A stretch of DNA of 32,988 bases from Anaerovirgula multivorans (GTDB lineage Bacteria; Bacillota; Clostridia; Peptostreptococcales; Natronincolaceae), in NCBI RefSeq assembly GCF_900188145.1, contig NZ_FZOJ01000041.1, positions 1 to 32,988 of the forward strand. The letters are read 5' to 3'. The translations under genes were made by a program, and so were the position numbers. Below the pieces are notes generated by a model. The model ran no database searches, had not been told where the DNA came from, and saw only the letters and a list, made by a program, of their open reading frames with translations. Below are positions 8,565-16,209 of this stretch, in pieces. Numbering within the stretch: position 1 is the first letter of the stretch; each line of letters opens with the position of its first letter.

Positions 8565-8614
8565 AACCCTTGAAACTAGCGTGGTTATGGTGTTTTCAGG
8601 GGTTGTTTTATTTT
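8565..8614 (+). terminator. rho-independent terminator upstream of the Rrf2 operon
   Basis: AACCCTTGAAA (8565-8575) pairs with TTTCAGGGGTT (8594-8604), 11 bp with one G-T pair, followed by GTTTTATTTT. It would stop rightward transcripts before the Rrf2 promoter, although no complete rightward gene precedes it. It is probably left over from a deleted gene. Confidence 0.55.
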
Positions 8615-8664
8615 GAGGGAGAACGAAGGTTGATGGATTTTGGGTGTGTTTTAAAAGAAAGATG

Positions 8665-8693
8665 TTGACAAGTATATGAATATGAAATACAAT
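8665..8693 (+). promoter_or_regulatory. promoter of the Rrf2-methyltransferase-MATE operon
   Basis: TTGACA at 8665-8670, an exact 17-base spacer and TACAAT at 8688-8693 form a near-consensus sigma-A promoter 45 bases before the rrf2 start codon. An Rrf2 protein would be expected to bind over or just after it. Confidence 0.8.
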
Positions 8694-8738
8694 TAAAGAC
8701 AAATACACTCTGTAATTTATCTATTGGAGGAGTTTTTC

Positions 8739-9152
8739 ATGAAATATACAAAAGCTACTAACTATGCATTACACATCATGGCGTTTTTTGTAAAGCAAGA
8801 TGGGAGAGAAAACTTAAGCCTGCAACCAATTGCTAATCATATGGATATTTCTTCAACCTATCTTTCTAAGATACTAACTCAGTTAGTAAAAGCTGACCTA
8901 ATCCAATCTGCACCTGGGGTGAATGGAGGATATAGTTTAAGGAAACCCAAAGATGAGATTTCATTTTTTGATGTTATACAGGCTATTGAAGGAAGTGGAG
9001 CATTATTTACTTGCGAGATGAGTGATCAAGGTGATTGTAGTCTGGAAAAAGTCATGAGAGCAGCTGAAAATCATATGTTAACTTATTTAAAAGAGAAAAA
9101 ACTCTATGAAGTAGTAGCTGAAAATATGATAGGCGATACTTGTAAGAAGTAA
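8739..9152 (+). CDS. Rrf2-family transcriptional regulator
   Basis: About 137 residues. The winged helix-turn-helix spans LQPIANHMDISSTYLSKILT and QSAPGVNGGYSLRKP, the family's diagnostic GGY/F wing. The dimerisation helix begins ISFFDVIQAIEGS. Rrf2 proteins such as IscR, NsrR and RsrR bind an iron-sulphur cluster through three cysteines after this helix. Here only two sit in the usual place (FTCEMSDQGDCSLEK, seven residues apart), with one more near the C-terminus (DTCKK). Cluster binding is thus possible but not certain. I used ATG 8739, seven to eight bases after GGAGG. The methyltransferase and MATE genes follow in the same direction and are probably its targets. The same trio suggests drug or redox sensing. 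Confidence 0.88.
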   Translation: MKYTKATNYALHIMAFFVKQDGRENLSLQPIANHMDISSTYLSKILTQLVKADLIQSAPGVNGGYSLRKPKDEISFFDVIQAIEGSGALFTCEMSDQGDCSLEKVMRAAENHMLTYLKEKKLYEVVAENMIGDTCKK

Positions 9153-9236
9153 TTAGAAGTATTACTATAGCTTTTTTTATCCTAATAATAGATAAATAAA
9201 GTCTGCAATATATATGATTAATATGGAGGTTTTAAA

Positions 9237-9839
9237 ATGCAAAAAAATCAAATTAACTTTCAACAAACAAAGAAATTTATGAACAAAATTGACTTTCTAG
9301 ATGGAGTTCAAAGAAAAGAATTTCTCCCACCTGAAGAGATACTTAGTAGACTATCCATAAATAAGTCCGATAGCATTTTGGATGTTGGAGCCGGCTCAGG
9401 ATTCTTGACGATTCCAGTAGCGAAGATGGTGAATGAAACTGTCTTTGCATTGGATATAGACCAACGGATGTTAAAGGTGATTCAGGCAAAAGCAAAAGAT
9501 AGGAATATAGAAAACATTAAATTATTGCACGGAAATATTGATAATATTCCTTTGCCGGCAGAAAGTATAGATATAGTGCTTGCTTCCCTTATCTTACATG
9601 AGGTGAGACCATTGCCAGAGGTAATCAATCAAATAGGTGGTGTATTGAAGATAGGTGGACATCTTCTGTGCTTAGAGTATGAAAAAGATGAGAGATTTGT
9701 ACAAGATCCACCTATGAATATTCGAATAAAATCTTCTGAGTTGGAAGAAGAATTAACTAAAGCAGGATTCAATGTTGTACGAAAGCAATTTACACAAGAG
9801 TCCATATACATCATAGTAGCTAAAAAGAAGGAGGCCTAA
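9237..9839 (+). CDS. class I SAM-dependent methyltransferase
   Basis: 200 residues with a Rossmann methyltransferase fold. Motif I is ILDVGAGSGFLTIPVAK, motif II is FALDIDQRML with the acidic residue that binds the ribose of SAM, and motif IV lies around IDIVLASLILHEV. It resembles UbiE/Methyltransf_11 proteins, and the substrate is not predictable. A GGAGG site precedes the ATG. It lies between an Rrf2 regulator and a MATE pump, three bases before the pump gene, so it is translated with it. A detoxifying methylation coupled to export is possible, but that is inference. Confidence 0.88.
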   Translation: MQKNQINFQQTKKFMNKIDFLDGVQRKEFLPPEEILSRLSINKSDSILDVGAGSGFLTIPVAKMVNETVFALDIDQRMLKVIQAKAKDRNIENIKLLHGNIDNIPLPAESIDIVLASLILHEVRPLPEVINQIGGVLKIGGHLLCLEYEKDERFVQDPPMNIRIKSSELEEELTKAGFNVVRKQFTQESIYIIVAKKKEA

Positions 9840-9842
9840 AAA

Positions 9843-11201
9843 ATGAAAACAGAAAATGAACAATTAGGCACAATGTCTGTAGGAAAACTTCTTTTTAAAT
9901 TTTCGCTTCCTGCTATTGGAGGTATGTTAGTTAACTCCCTTTATAATCTTGTTGATAGAATTTTTATCGGTAGATTAGGCGCACTTGCCATGACGGGAAT
10001 AGGTCTTAGTTTGCCTTTTATGGCGTTAATTTCAGCAGTCAGTTCACTGATAGGTATTGGTGCTTCTGCTATCATTTCAATGCGGCTAGGTCAGAATCGA
10101 AATGAAGATGCAAAAAGAGTAATTGGAAATGCCGTTTCCCTACTTACCGTCCTTATGATTATAGTCAGTTTTGTTGGCTTGATATTCAAGATACCAATTC
10201 TAAACATCTTTGGAGCTAGTAAAGCAACTATTGATTATGCATCTGAATATATCACTATAATACTATATGGAACAGTATTTCAAGGTATAGGGATGGGCTT
10301 GATTAACATCATAAGAGCGGAAGGAAGCCCCTTCAAAGCGATGGTCATCATCGTTTTAGGTACAGTTATAAACATTATACTTGATCCAATTTTCATATTT
10401 ACATTTAATATGGGTATTGCAGGAGCGGCATGGGCAACAATTATTTCTCAACTAGTTACTTCTGTTTTGGTAATTAACCACTTTATAAGCAAAAAAAGCA
10501 AGTTGAAGATTCAGAAAAAAGACTTAAACTTTAATTTTACAGCTATCAAGGACATTCTTAGTATTGGGTTTTCGCCATTCATTATGCAGCTTGCAGCTGT
10601 TCTTGTGAGTATTATTTTAAATAATTCTCTCAGAGAATACGGTGGTGATGTTGCTATTGGTGCAATGACTGTTATTAACTCAGTTATGGTACTATTCTTG
10701 ATGTCGGCCATGGGGATAACTCAAGGGGCACAACCCATAATTGGGTATAATTATGGTGCTGGGAAATTTGGTCGTGTCAAGAAAACTCTACAATTGGAAT
10801 TGATTTCGATATCAGCTATCTGTATTTTAACTTTTATTATGGTTCAGTTTTTTCCAGATTCGCTTGCACGGATTTTTAGTAATGATCAAGATTTGATTGG
10901 TGTGTCTAGCAATGGTATGCGAATATTCTTAATGATGCTTCCACTTGTTGGTGCTCAAATTGTTGGAGCAAGTTATTTTCAAGCAATCGGGGAGGCAAAA
11001 AAAGCTACTATTCTTGGTCTATTGAGACAGGTACTACTGCTAATACCTATGCTTCTTATTCTGCCTAATTTCTTTGGGCTTACAGGTGTTTGGGCAGCAG
11101 GACCGGTTTCAGATTTTGTATCTTGTACAATAGCTATTTTAGTCCTTGCGAGAGAAATGAAGCAACTTGGTAGAAAGAAGCTAATATTAGCCACAAATTA
11201 A
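9843..11201 (+). CDS. MATE-family multidrug efflux transporter
   Basis: 452 residues, the normal length, with about 12 hydrophobic segments in two pseudo-symmetric halves. The N-terminus (FKFSLPAIGGMLVNSLYNLV then DRIFIGRLG) is typical of MATE proteins, and the second half repeats the pattern (IKDILSIGFSPFIMQLA, then GAQPIIGYNYGAG). These pumps export cationic drugs using sodium or proton gradients in the cytoplasmic membrane. The ribosome binding site AAGGAGG overlaps the end of the methyltransferase gene. It is the last gene of the Rrf2 operon. The substrate is unknown. Confidence 0.9.
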   Translation: MKTENEQLGTMSVGKLLFKFSLPAIGGMLVNSLYNLVDRIFIGRLGALAMTGIGLSLPFMALISAVSSLIGIGASAIISMRLGQNRNEDAKRVIGNAVSLLTVLMIIVSFVGLIFKIPILNIFGASKATIDYASEYITIILYGTVFQGIGMGLINIIRAEGSPFKAMVIIVLGTVINIILDPIFIFTFNMGIAGAAWATIISQLVTSVLVINHFISKKSKLKIQKKDLNFNFTAIKDILSIGFSPFIMQLAAVLVSIILNNSLREYGGDVAIGAMTVINSVMVLFLMSAMGITQGAQPIIGYNYGAGKFGRVKKTLQLELISISAICILTFIMVQFFPDSLARIFSNDQDLIGVSSNGMRIFLMMLPLVGAQIVGASYFQAIGEAKKATILGLLRQVLLLIPMLLILPNFFGLTGVWAAGPVSDFVSCTIAILVLAREMKQLGRKKLILATN

Positions 11202-11221
11202 TTAGAAATTATCTAATATGA

Positions 11222-11419
11222 GAAATAAATGAGCTAGTACTAAATAATGAGTCTATACAGAAGAGAAGAGAAAAAGAAAATAATGATAGGATTTTAAAAG
11301 ATAATATTCTAAAGGCTTATAAATTTAAAGGACGCAACAAAGGTGCCCGACAAATTAAAATGACATTATTGGGACAATTTAACATTTCGATCGGCTTTTA
11401 TTATTTGGATAAAAGTTAG
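11222..11419 (+). pseudogene. IS3-family transposase OrfB fragment
   Basis: A 65-codon frame without a start codon reads RILKDNILKAYKFKGRNKGA then RQIKMTL, the conserved pre-integrase HTH_21 region of IS3/IS150-type OrfB. The family sequence then breaks off and a stop follows. The DDE integrase core is entirely missing. It starts just after the MATE gene and precedes the ABC-F leader, so it probably marks the seam where the antibiotic block was joined. Confidence 0.65.
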
Positions 11420-11560
11420 TACTATATAGTAACCACTGACTATAGTTAAGTATACAAAAGGAGAAGAGGGTTTTATACAAAAGTTTATGTTTGCAATTAA
11501 TCAAAGAGGATAACTAGGAACCTAATATCTTTAATGGAAATTCCATATAATTATCTATGT

Positions 11561-11589
11561 TTGCAAAAGTCTATTAAGTATGTTATTAT
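11561..11589 (+). promoter_or_regulatory. promoter of the ABC-F leader
   Basis: TTGCAA at 11561-11566, a 17-base spacer and TATTAT at 11584-11589 lie about 20 bases before the first leader Shine-Dalgarno. This would start a transcript carrying the leader peptides and both terminators. Confidence 0.6.
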
Positions 11590-11625
11590 ATTAATGATTT
11601 AAAATGAATGGAGGCTTGCTTAAAA

Positions 11626-11670
11626 ATGTGTGGAATATTTAGATCTCGATTTTATACTTTATGTAACTAA
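11626..11670 (+). CDS. 14-residue leader peptide 1 of the ABC-F gene
   Basis: ATG 11626 with GGAGG eleven bases upstream encodes MCGIFRSRFYTLCN and stops at 11668-11670. It sits just after a promoter and before a terminator hairpin, the arrangement used by drug-responsive attenuators, where a ribosome stalled by the antibiotic changes leader folding. The peptide is too short to be a conventional enzyme. Its role in attenuation is inferred from position. Confidence 0.5.
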   Translation: MCGIFRSRFYTLCN

Positions 11671-11696
11671 TTGAATAGTGCTTAAAGGATCTACCT

Positions 11697-11768
11697 ATGT
11701 GTAGAGTAATCGGGATTGGTCTGCTTATTTTTAAGAAAACCTTATTAACGATGATTAAATTTATATAA
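11697..11768 (+). CDS. 23-residue leader peptide 2 of the ABC-F gene
   Basis: ATG 11697, preceded by AAAGGA, encodes a 23-residue peptide beginning MCRVIGIGLLIFKKT and ending at 11766-11768, seven bases before a terminator stem. A ribosome finishing or stalling here would cover or free the hairpin. It shares its first two residues (MC) with leader peptide 1. Coding status is inferred from the start context and position only. Confidence 0.4.
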   Translation: MCRVIGIGLLIFKKTLLTMIKFI

Positions 11769-11774
11769 GACGTT

Positions 11775-11804
11775 AAAAAGGAGGGACAAATCTACCCTCT
11801 TTTT
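11775..11804 (+). terminator. leader terminator 1
   Basis: AAAAAGGAGGG pairs with CCCTCTTTTT with one bulged base around a nine-base loop, and the right arm supplies the T run. It follows leader peptide 2 directly and should stop most transcripts unless translation interferes. Confidence 0.7.
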
Positions 11805-12087
11805 GTATGTCTAAAAATAGAATTATAATCAATTAGAAATTTCACCATTATAATATCAGTAGGGCTAAAACTATGAGTATTTTTGCAGGCTTGTCTAGCT
11901 GCAGATTTTTAAGTCTTAGTAAGTATGTATCTGTATAAAGAATAATGGTAGTGTTTTTTTGCCTATTGAAAAATTCTATTGAAAAGTTTTCTTGAAATGA
12001 CCATATATATAATATCTAAGAATAACTTGTTTCTATAAGAATTACAAGGTGTTTCTATTTTGTCGTATATTATCCGTTTATTCAAAG

Positions 12088-12114
12088 CACAGGTAGCCAA
12101 CCTGTGTTTTTTTT
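12088..12114 (+). terminator. leader terminator 2
   Basis: CACAGGT (12088-12094) pairs perfectly with ACCTGTG (12100-12106) around a five-base loop, followed by eight T residues. A TATAAT lies upstream at 12008-12013 but lacks a well-spaced -35. This compact stem 135 bases before the ABC-F start codon fits a second attenuator. Confidence 0.75.
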
Positions 12115-12154
12115 ATTGGATAAAAAAAGAAAGTAAGAAAGAGGAGGAACACAT

Positions 12155-12175
12155 ATGTATTATATTTTCATATAA
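12155..12175 (+). CDS. 6-residue leader peptide 3 (MYYIFI) of the ABC-F gene
   Basis: A perfect GAGGAGG at 12141-12147 precedes ATG 12155, which opens only six codons before TAA. A site this strong would be wasted unless translation itself is regulatory. A small hairpin at 12180-12198 (TCCTGT with ACAGGA) follows the stop directly. Its 5' arm could also pair with the left arm of leader terminator 2. Confidence 0.5.
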   Translation: MYYIFI

Positions 12176-12179
12176 TCCT

Positions 12180-12198
12180 TCCTGTTGAAATCACAGGA
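12180..12198 (+). promoter_or_regulatory. hairpin between leader peptide 3 and the ABC-F gene
   Basis: TCCTGT (12180-12185) and ACAGGA (12193-12198) form a six-pair stem with a seven-base loop. It shares the CACAGG/CCTGT sequence with leader terminator 2, so alternative pairings between the two are possible on paper. No T run follows, so it is not a terminator. Confidence 0.4.
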
Positions 12199-12248
12199 CT
12201 TTCTCTGGGAAAAGATCAATAAAAGGCATGGGATTAGGAGGAATAAAA

Positions 12249-13712
12249 ATGGCATTATTAATAAAAGCAATAGACATTTGTGTAGAATATTCAGGACGCG
12301 ATATATTAGAAATTGATAAATTAGAATTATATAGTTATGACAGAATTGGTTTAGTAGGAGGAAATGGAGCAGGGAAAAGTACGTTACTGAAAGTGCTTTT
12401 AGGAGAATTAACGCTGTCAGTAAGTAAAATCAAACGCTTGGGAGAATTTGCCTATATCCCTCAACTAGATAATGCAATGTTGCAGGAGCACAAAGATTTT
12501 GCGCTGATGGATAAAATGGGCGTTAATGAATTAGATGTAGAGGAAATGAGTGGTGGTGAAGAAACAAGATTTAAAATAGCTCAGACCCTCTCGGAAGAAG
12601 TGCATGGTATTTTTGCAGATGAACCTACCAGCCATTTAGACCGTGAAGGAATTGACTTTCTAATTGGACAGTTAAAGTATTTTCCAGGGGCACTGCTAGT
12701 GATTAGCCATGACCGTTATTTTCTAGATGAGGTAGTAGATAAGATATGGGAGTTGAAGGATGGAAAGATCACGGAGTATTGGGGGAACTATTCCGATTAT
12801 CTTCGTCAAAAAGAGGAAGAACGTAAAGCTCTTGCTACAAAGTACGAAAAATTTGTTGCGGAACGTGAACGATTAGAGAAGTCTGCTGAGGAGAAGCGAA
12901 AGCAGGCACAAAAAATAGATCAAAAATCCAAAGGTGCTGCTAGAAAAAACAGTTCTGAAGGTGGTGAACGTCTGGGACATCAGAAATCTGTTGGAAGTAA
13001 ACAAAAGAAGATGTACAATGCCGCTAAATCAATTGAGCATAAGATTGAGGCCCTTGGAGATGTGGAAGCGCCGGAAAATAGTCAAAGGATCTATTTTCGT
13101 CAGAGTGCAGCACTTCAACTTCATAATCCCTATCCGATTATTGCAACTGAAATAACGAAACGTTTTGGTGATAAGGTGTTATTTGAAGATGCATCCTTTA
13201 ATATTCCACTTGGGGCTAAAGTAGCGTTAACTGGTGGTAATGGAACAGGAAAAACCACTTTAATTGAAATGATTTTAAACCGTGAAGAGGGAATTAATAT
13301 CTCCCCTAAGGCTGAAATCGGATATTTTGCTCAAAATGCTTATAAGTATAATCTTAATCAAAATGTCATGGAATTTATGCAGCAGAACTGCGATTATAAC
13401 GTATCTGAAATTCGTTCAGGGTTGGCGTCAATGGGTTTTAAACAGAATGACATTAGCAAAAAACTAACTACTTTAAGCGGAGGTGAGATGATCAAATTGA
13501 AGCTAGCCCAAATGTTACTAGGTAAGTATAATATCTTACTAATGGACGAACCAAGCAACTATTTGGACCTGATGAGCTTAGAGGCTTTAGAGATATTGAT
13601 GAAAAAATATGCTGGTACAATTATATTTATCAGTCATGATAAAAGGCTAGTTGATAATGTTGCTAATGTGATTTATGAAATTAAGAACCAAAAAATTGTA
13701 CAAATAAAATAA
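12249..13712 (+). CDS. ABC-F ribosomal protection protein (antibiotic resistance type)
   Basis: About 487 residues with two ATPase domains and no membrane segments, the ABC-F layout. Domain 1 has Walker A GGNGAGKST, signature MSGGEE and Walker B GIFADEPTSHLD. Domain 2 has GGNGTGKTT, LSGGEMIKLKLAQ and ILLMDEPSNYLD. A long charged linker of about 100 residues separates them; in resistance ABC-Fs this linker reaches into the ribosomal peptidyl-transferase centre and displaces drugs. Length and sequence resemble the Vga/Vml/CplR group (lincosamides, streptogramin A, pleuromutilins), but the exact spectrum cannot be read. ATG 12249 is chosen because TTAGGAGG lies five to seven bases before it; an upstream in-frame ATG at 12228 lies before that site. 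The long attenuator leader supports drug induction. Confidence 0.88.
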   Translation: MALLIKAIDICVEYSGRDILEIDKLELYSYDRIGLVGGNGAGKSTLLKVLLGELTLSVSKIKRLGEFAYIPQLDNAMLQEHKDFALMDKMGVNELDVEEMSGGEETRFKIAQTLSEEVHGIFADEPTSHLDREGIDFLIGQLKYFPGALLVISHDRYFLDEVVDKIWELKDGKITEYWGNYSDYLRQKEEERKALATKYEKFVAERERLEKSAEEKRKQAQKIDQKSKGAARKNSSEGGERLGHQKSVGSKQKKMYNAAKSIEHKIEALGDVEAPENSQRIYFRQSAALQLHNPYPIIATEITKRFGDKVLFEDASFNIPLGAKVALTGGNGTGKTTLIEMILNREEGINISPKAEIGYFAQNAYKYNLNQNVMEFMQQNCDYNVSEIRSGLASMGFKQNDISKKLTTLSGGEMIKLKLAQMLLGKYNILLMDEPSNYLDLMSLEALEILMKKYAGTIIFISHDKRLVDNVANVIYEIKNQKIVQIK

Positions 13713-13752
13713 CAAGTAGGGACCCTTACAGTTTTAAGATAGGAGTGAAGTA

Positions 13753-14600
13753 ATGAATAAAAAAAGGAAAAAAATCTTAAATACTAATTTTGTATTGTTC
13801 CTAGTTGGTAGAATGATATCAGATTTAGGCAATAGTGTACAAATGATGATTATGCCACTATATATCATAGATGTTGGAGGCTCAGCCGCTACAATTGGAT
13901 TATTTTCCTTCTTGTCACTACTACCAGCCCTGATCATCTATCCCTTTGCAGGAGTAATTGGAGATAGGATGAATAGAAAAATGATTATGGTAGTAACAGA
14001 CATTATTAGTGCAGGTGTCATATTAGCGTTGGGGCTTATCTCATATTTGGGATTCATGAGGATTTCTATATTATTAATAGTTCAGGCAGTGATTTCCTTA
14101 TTGAACGGTTTGTTTGAACCAGCTACAAGGGGAATGCTGCCCCAACTTGTTGATAAAGAGGAGTTGACACAAAGCAATTCTACCGTTGCATCTATGAGGA
14201 GTATATCGATTATGCTAGGACCAGTGATGGGCAATGTTAATATTTTCTATTTTGCTTTTCCCGAAGAGTTTAACTGTGTTGGGAAATGATACAATAGGAT
14301 ACTTGGCTTTATTGGCAGGAGTGCTGAGCCTTTTTAGTCTTGCCAATATATTTATATCTGTGCCTGTGCAAACTTATATACAAAAAGAAACACCAGATGA
14401 ATATATGTCTCGGGTATTTTCTTTGGTCAGTATGATTTCTAGAGGGGGCATGCCCCTTGACGCATTAGTATATGGAATTTGTTCTTGAATGGGTTGAAAT
14501 GCATTGGACAGTATTGATGGCTGCCTTATTGATGATGGTGATTTGTAATGTGTTCATATCTTTGTTAATAAAGGATTACAAAATGCAAAGGCCATATTAA
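13753..14600 (+). pseudogene. MFS efflux transporter (Mef-like), internally deleted and frameshifted
   Basis: The first ~160 codons encode an MFS N-terminal half: VLFLVGRMISDLGNSVQMM, then GVIGDRMNRKMIMV, the typical loop 2-3 motif, up to SIMLGPVMG. Near 14233 the family sequence jumps to a late segment in another frame (IFSILLFPKSLTV then SLFSLANIFISVPVQTYIQK, EYMSRVFSLVSMISRGGMP). A second shift near 14480 moves to LEWVEMHWTVLMAALLMM and the stop at 14598-14600. About 100 or more residues in the middle are missing. It follows the ABC-F gene by 40 bases with its own AGGAG site. The order resembles mef-msr macrolide operons, but this pump is dead. Confidence 0.85.
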
Positions 14601-14767
14601 TATTTAAAAAGAGAAAACAAAGGTTGATATCTGCTGTGTATGAAAAATGAAGAGGATCATATTTATGAGACACAAGAAAAAATGATTGAAGTTAATTAAT
14701 TAAGATGAAAGGTGGTTTTTCTGCCTTTAGATGACAATAATAAAATGAATATTTGGAGGAAATGAAA

Positions 14768-15664
14768 ATGAATACACTTAAAGTTAAACAATTAGCAAAT
14801 AATAAGGGATTGGATATCTTAGAAGACACGATAAAAATTAATGAGTCTGGAGTTGATTTTCTAGTAGCTCATGCCAAAGTACAAAACGGCGATAAATGGA
14901 TACTAAGGATTCCACGTAGACCACAATCCATGAGACATGCTCTACAAGAGAAAAAAGCGTTAGATATCATAAATAACTATGCAAGCTTTCAAGTTCCCGA
15001 TTGGTCTATCTGCTCAGAAGACTTAATTGCATATAAGCAGCTAAGTGGTATTCCTGCTGCTACTATTGACGTTGAACAACAAGGTTATGTATGGAGTTTT
15101 GATGAAACCAATGTACCATCTGAATATTACTACTCATTAGGAAAAGCTCTAGCAAATTTACACTCATTACCTCAAGATGAATTAAAAAATATCGGTGTTG
15201 AAATTTTGGGAGCTAGTGAGCTAAGAGCCTCCATGAAACAGCGAATGGAACGTGTGAAAGAAAAATATCATGTCAACCCAAATTTATGGGACCGCTGGCA
15301 AGCATGGTTAGCTGAAGACTCTCTTTGGCCGTCTCATGTAGGGGTAAAACATGGAGATCTACATCCAGGTCATATCCTTATTGATAAGAACAATCATGTT
15401 ACTGGATTAATTGATTGGACAGAAGTAGGGATAGCTGATGTGTCTGTAGACTTCATGTCCCATTATTTACTCTTTGGTAAAGATGGACTGAAAAAGTTAA
15501 TCGACGCTTATGATAATGCCGGAGGTAAAACTTGGGCAAGAATGGATGATCATATTGTTGAACTTCTAACAACAAGTGGCATCACTGTTGCAGAATACGC
15601 TCAAGTGTCAGGTATGAAAGACATGCATGAGACAGCTGCACACATGTTTGCAAGTGATAGTTAA
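14768..15664 (+). CDS. mph: macrolide 2'-phosphotransferase (Mph family)
   Basis: About 298 residues, the usual Mph length. N-terminal lobe: GVDFLVAHAKVQNGDKWILR then IPRRP, with the ATP-binding Lys/Arg strand. C-terminal lobe: the catalytic Brenner motif VKHGDLHPGHILIDKNN (Asp base in HGDLHPGH) and the metal-binding GLIDWTEVGIAD. Macrolide kinases share the IPRR and WPxxxVxHGDL..GH features; they inactivate erythromycin-type drugs by phosphorylating the 2' hydroxyl of desosamine with GTP. ATG 14768 is seven bases after GGAGGA. The gene appears complete and is probably the one fully working enzyme of the macrolide block. The exact Mph subtype is not resolved. Confidence 0.88.
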   Translation: MNTLKVKQLANNKGLDILEDTIKINESGVDFLVAHAKVQNGDKWILRIPRRPQSMRHALQEKKALDIINNYASFQVPDWSICSEDLIAYKQLSGIPAATIDVEQQGYVWSFDETNVPSEYYYSLGKALANLHSLPQDELKNIGVEILGASELRASMKQRMERVKEKYHVNPNLWDRWQAWLAEDSLWPSHVGVKHGDLHPGHILIDKNNHVTGLIDWTEVGIADVSVDFMSHYLLFGKDGLKKLIDAYDNAGGKTWARMDDHIVELLTTSGITVAEYAQVSGMKDMHETAAHMFASDS

Positions 15665-15726
15665 TTCACGTGACAAGTATAATTGCTTTGAAATCGAGAG
15701 ATTAAACAAAAAGGAGCGTGAAGCAA

Positions 15727-16053
15727 ATGAAGAACAAACAAGTTACTATACAGATAGGTCGAGTAATGACTGAAGGTGATGAACTTTACTATGAGGTACG
15801 AGGCCAAGGGGAGCCGCTGTTGATGATTTCTCCCGCTGGGGGAGATGGATGGCATTATTCGTGTGTTGCGGATATCTTGGCAGATGAATATAAAGTTATT
15901 CTATATGATCGCCGTGCCAATGCTCGAAGTACAATAAACAATCCCCAGAATTTTGAAATCAGCCAACAAAGCCGTGATGCAGTGGCTGTGCTTCGGGCAG
16001 CTGGCGAAGAAGCTGCATCAGTTTTTGCACTTAGTAGCGGTATAGAGAGCTAA
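15727..16053 (+). pseudogene. alpha/beta-hydrolase, N-terminal fragment
   Basis: About 108 residues cover only the first third of an alpha/beta hydrolase. They include the ELYYEVRGQGEPLLMISPAG strand-loop with the oxyanion region, the YKVILYDRRANARST segment typical of the family, and a helix leading to FALSSGIES. That would be the nucleophile elbow (usually GxSxG), and the frame stops there, so the acid and histidine of the triad are missing. ATG 15727 has AAGGAG ten bases upstream. It follows the mph gene by about 60 bases. It is probably a truncated gene from the same resistance cassette. Confidence 0.75.
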
Positions 16054-16168
16054 TTATTCGATGTTGTTAATATAGTTCTATAGTCTTTTCATGTCAAGAT
16101 GATAAATAACCATAAGCGTCTATTGGGCAAAGGATAGCAGGAATGGAAAAGTATTTTTCACCACCATT

Positions 16169-16177
16169 TGATATAAT
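16169..16177 (+). promoter_or_regulatory. extended -10 promoter of the TsaA-UvrA fusion gene
   Basis: TGATATAAT fits the TGnTATAAT extended -10 element and lies about 30 bases before the start codon. No recognisable -35 is present, which such promoters can do without. Confidence 0.6.
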
Positions 16178-16209
16178 GGACCTAGTTAATTAAGGAGAGT
16201 AGGAGGATT

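Noticed and set aside
8503..8616. Open frame of 37 codons containing DNLDYVKLHIREEIRKET
   Set aside because: It has no start codon or family match, crosses a palindrome and a terminator stem, and its stop lies in the T run. It may be the 3' end of a lost gene, but I cannot support a call.
11420..12248. Possible second IS or protein gene in the long gap before the ABC-F gene
   Set aside because: Apart from the leader peptides, promoter and terminators, all frames are short and no motif is recognisable. 11805-12000 holds nothing I can name.
14640..14699. Short acidic ORF (MKNEEDHIYETQEKMIEVN) before the mph gene
   Set aside because: No Shine-Dalgarno site and no recognised family. It could be the start of a lost gene or a leader peptide, but the evidence is too thin.
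15727..16053. Functional small esterase that would inactivate macrolides
   Set aside because: The product stops at the nucleophile elbow and lacks the catalytic acid and histidine, so it cannot be an active hydrolase.
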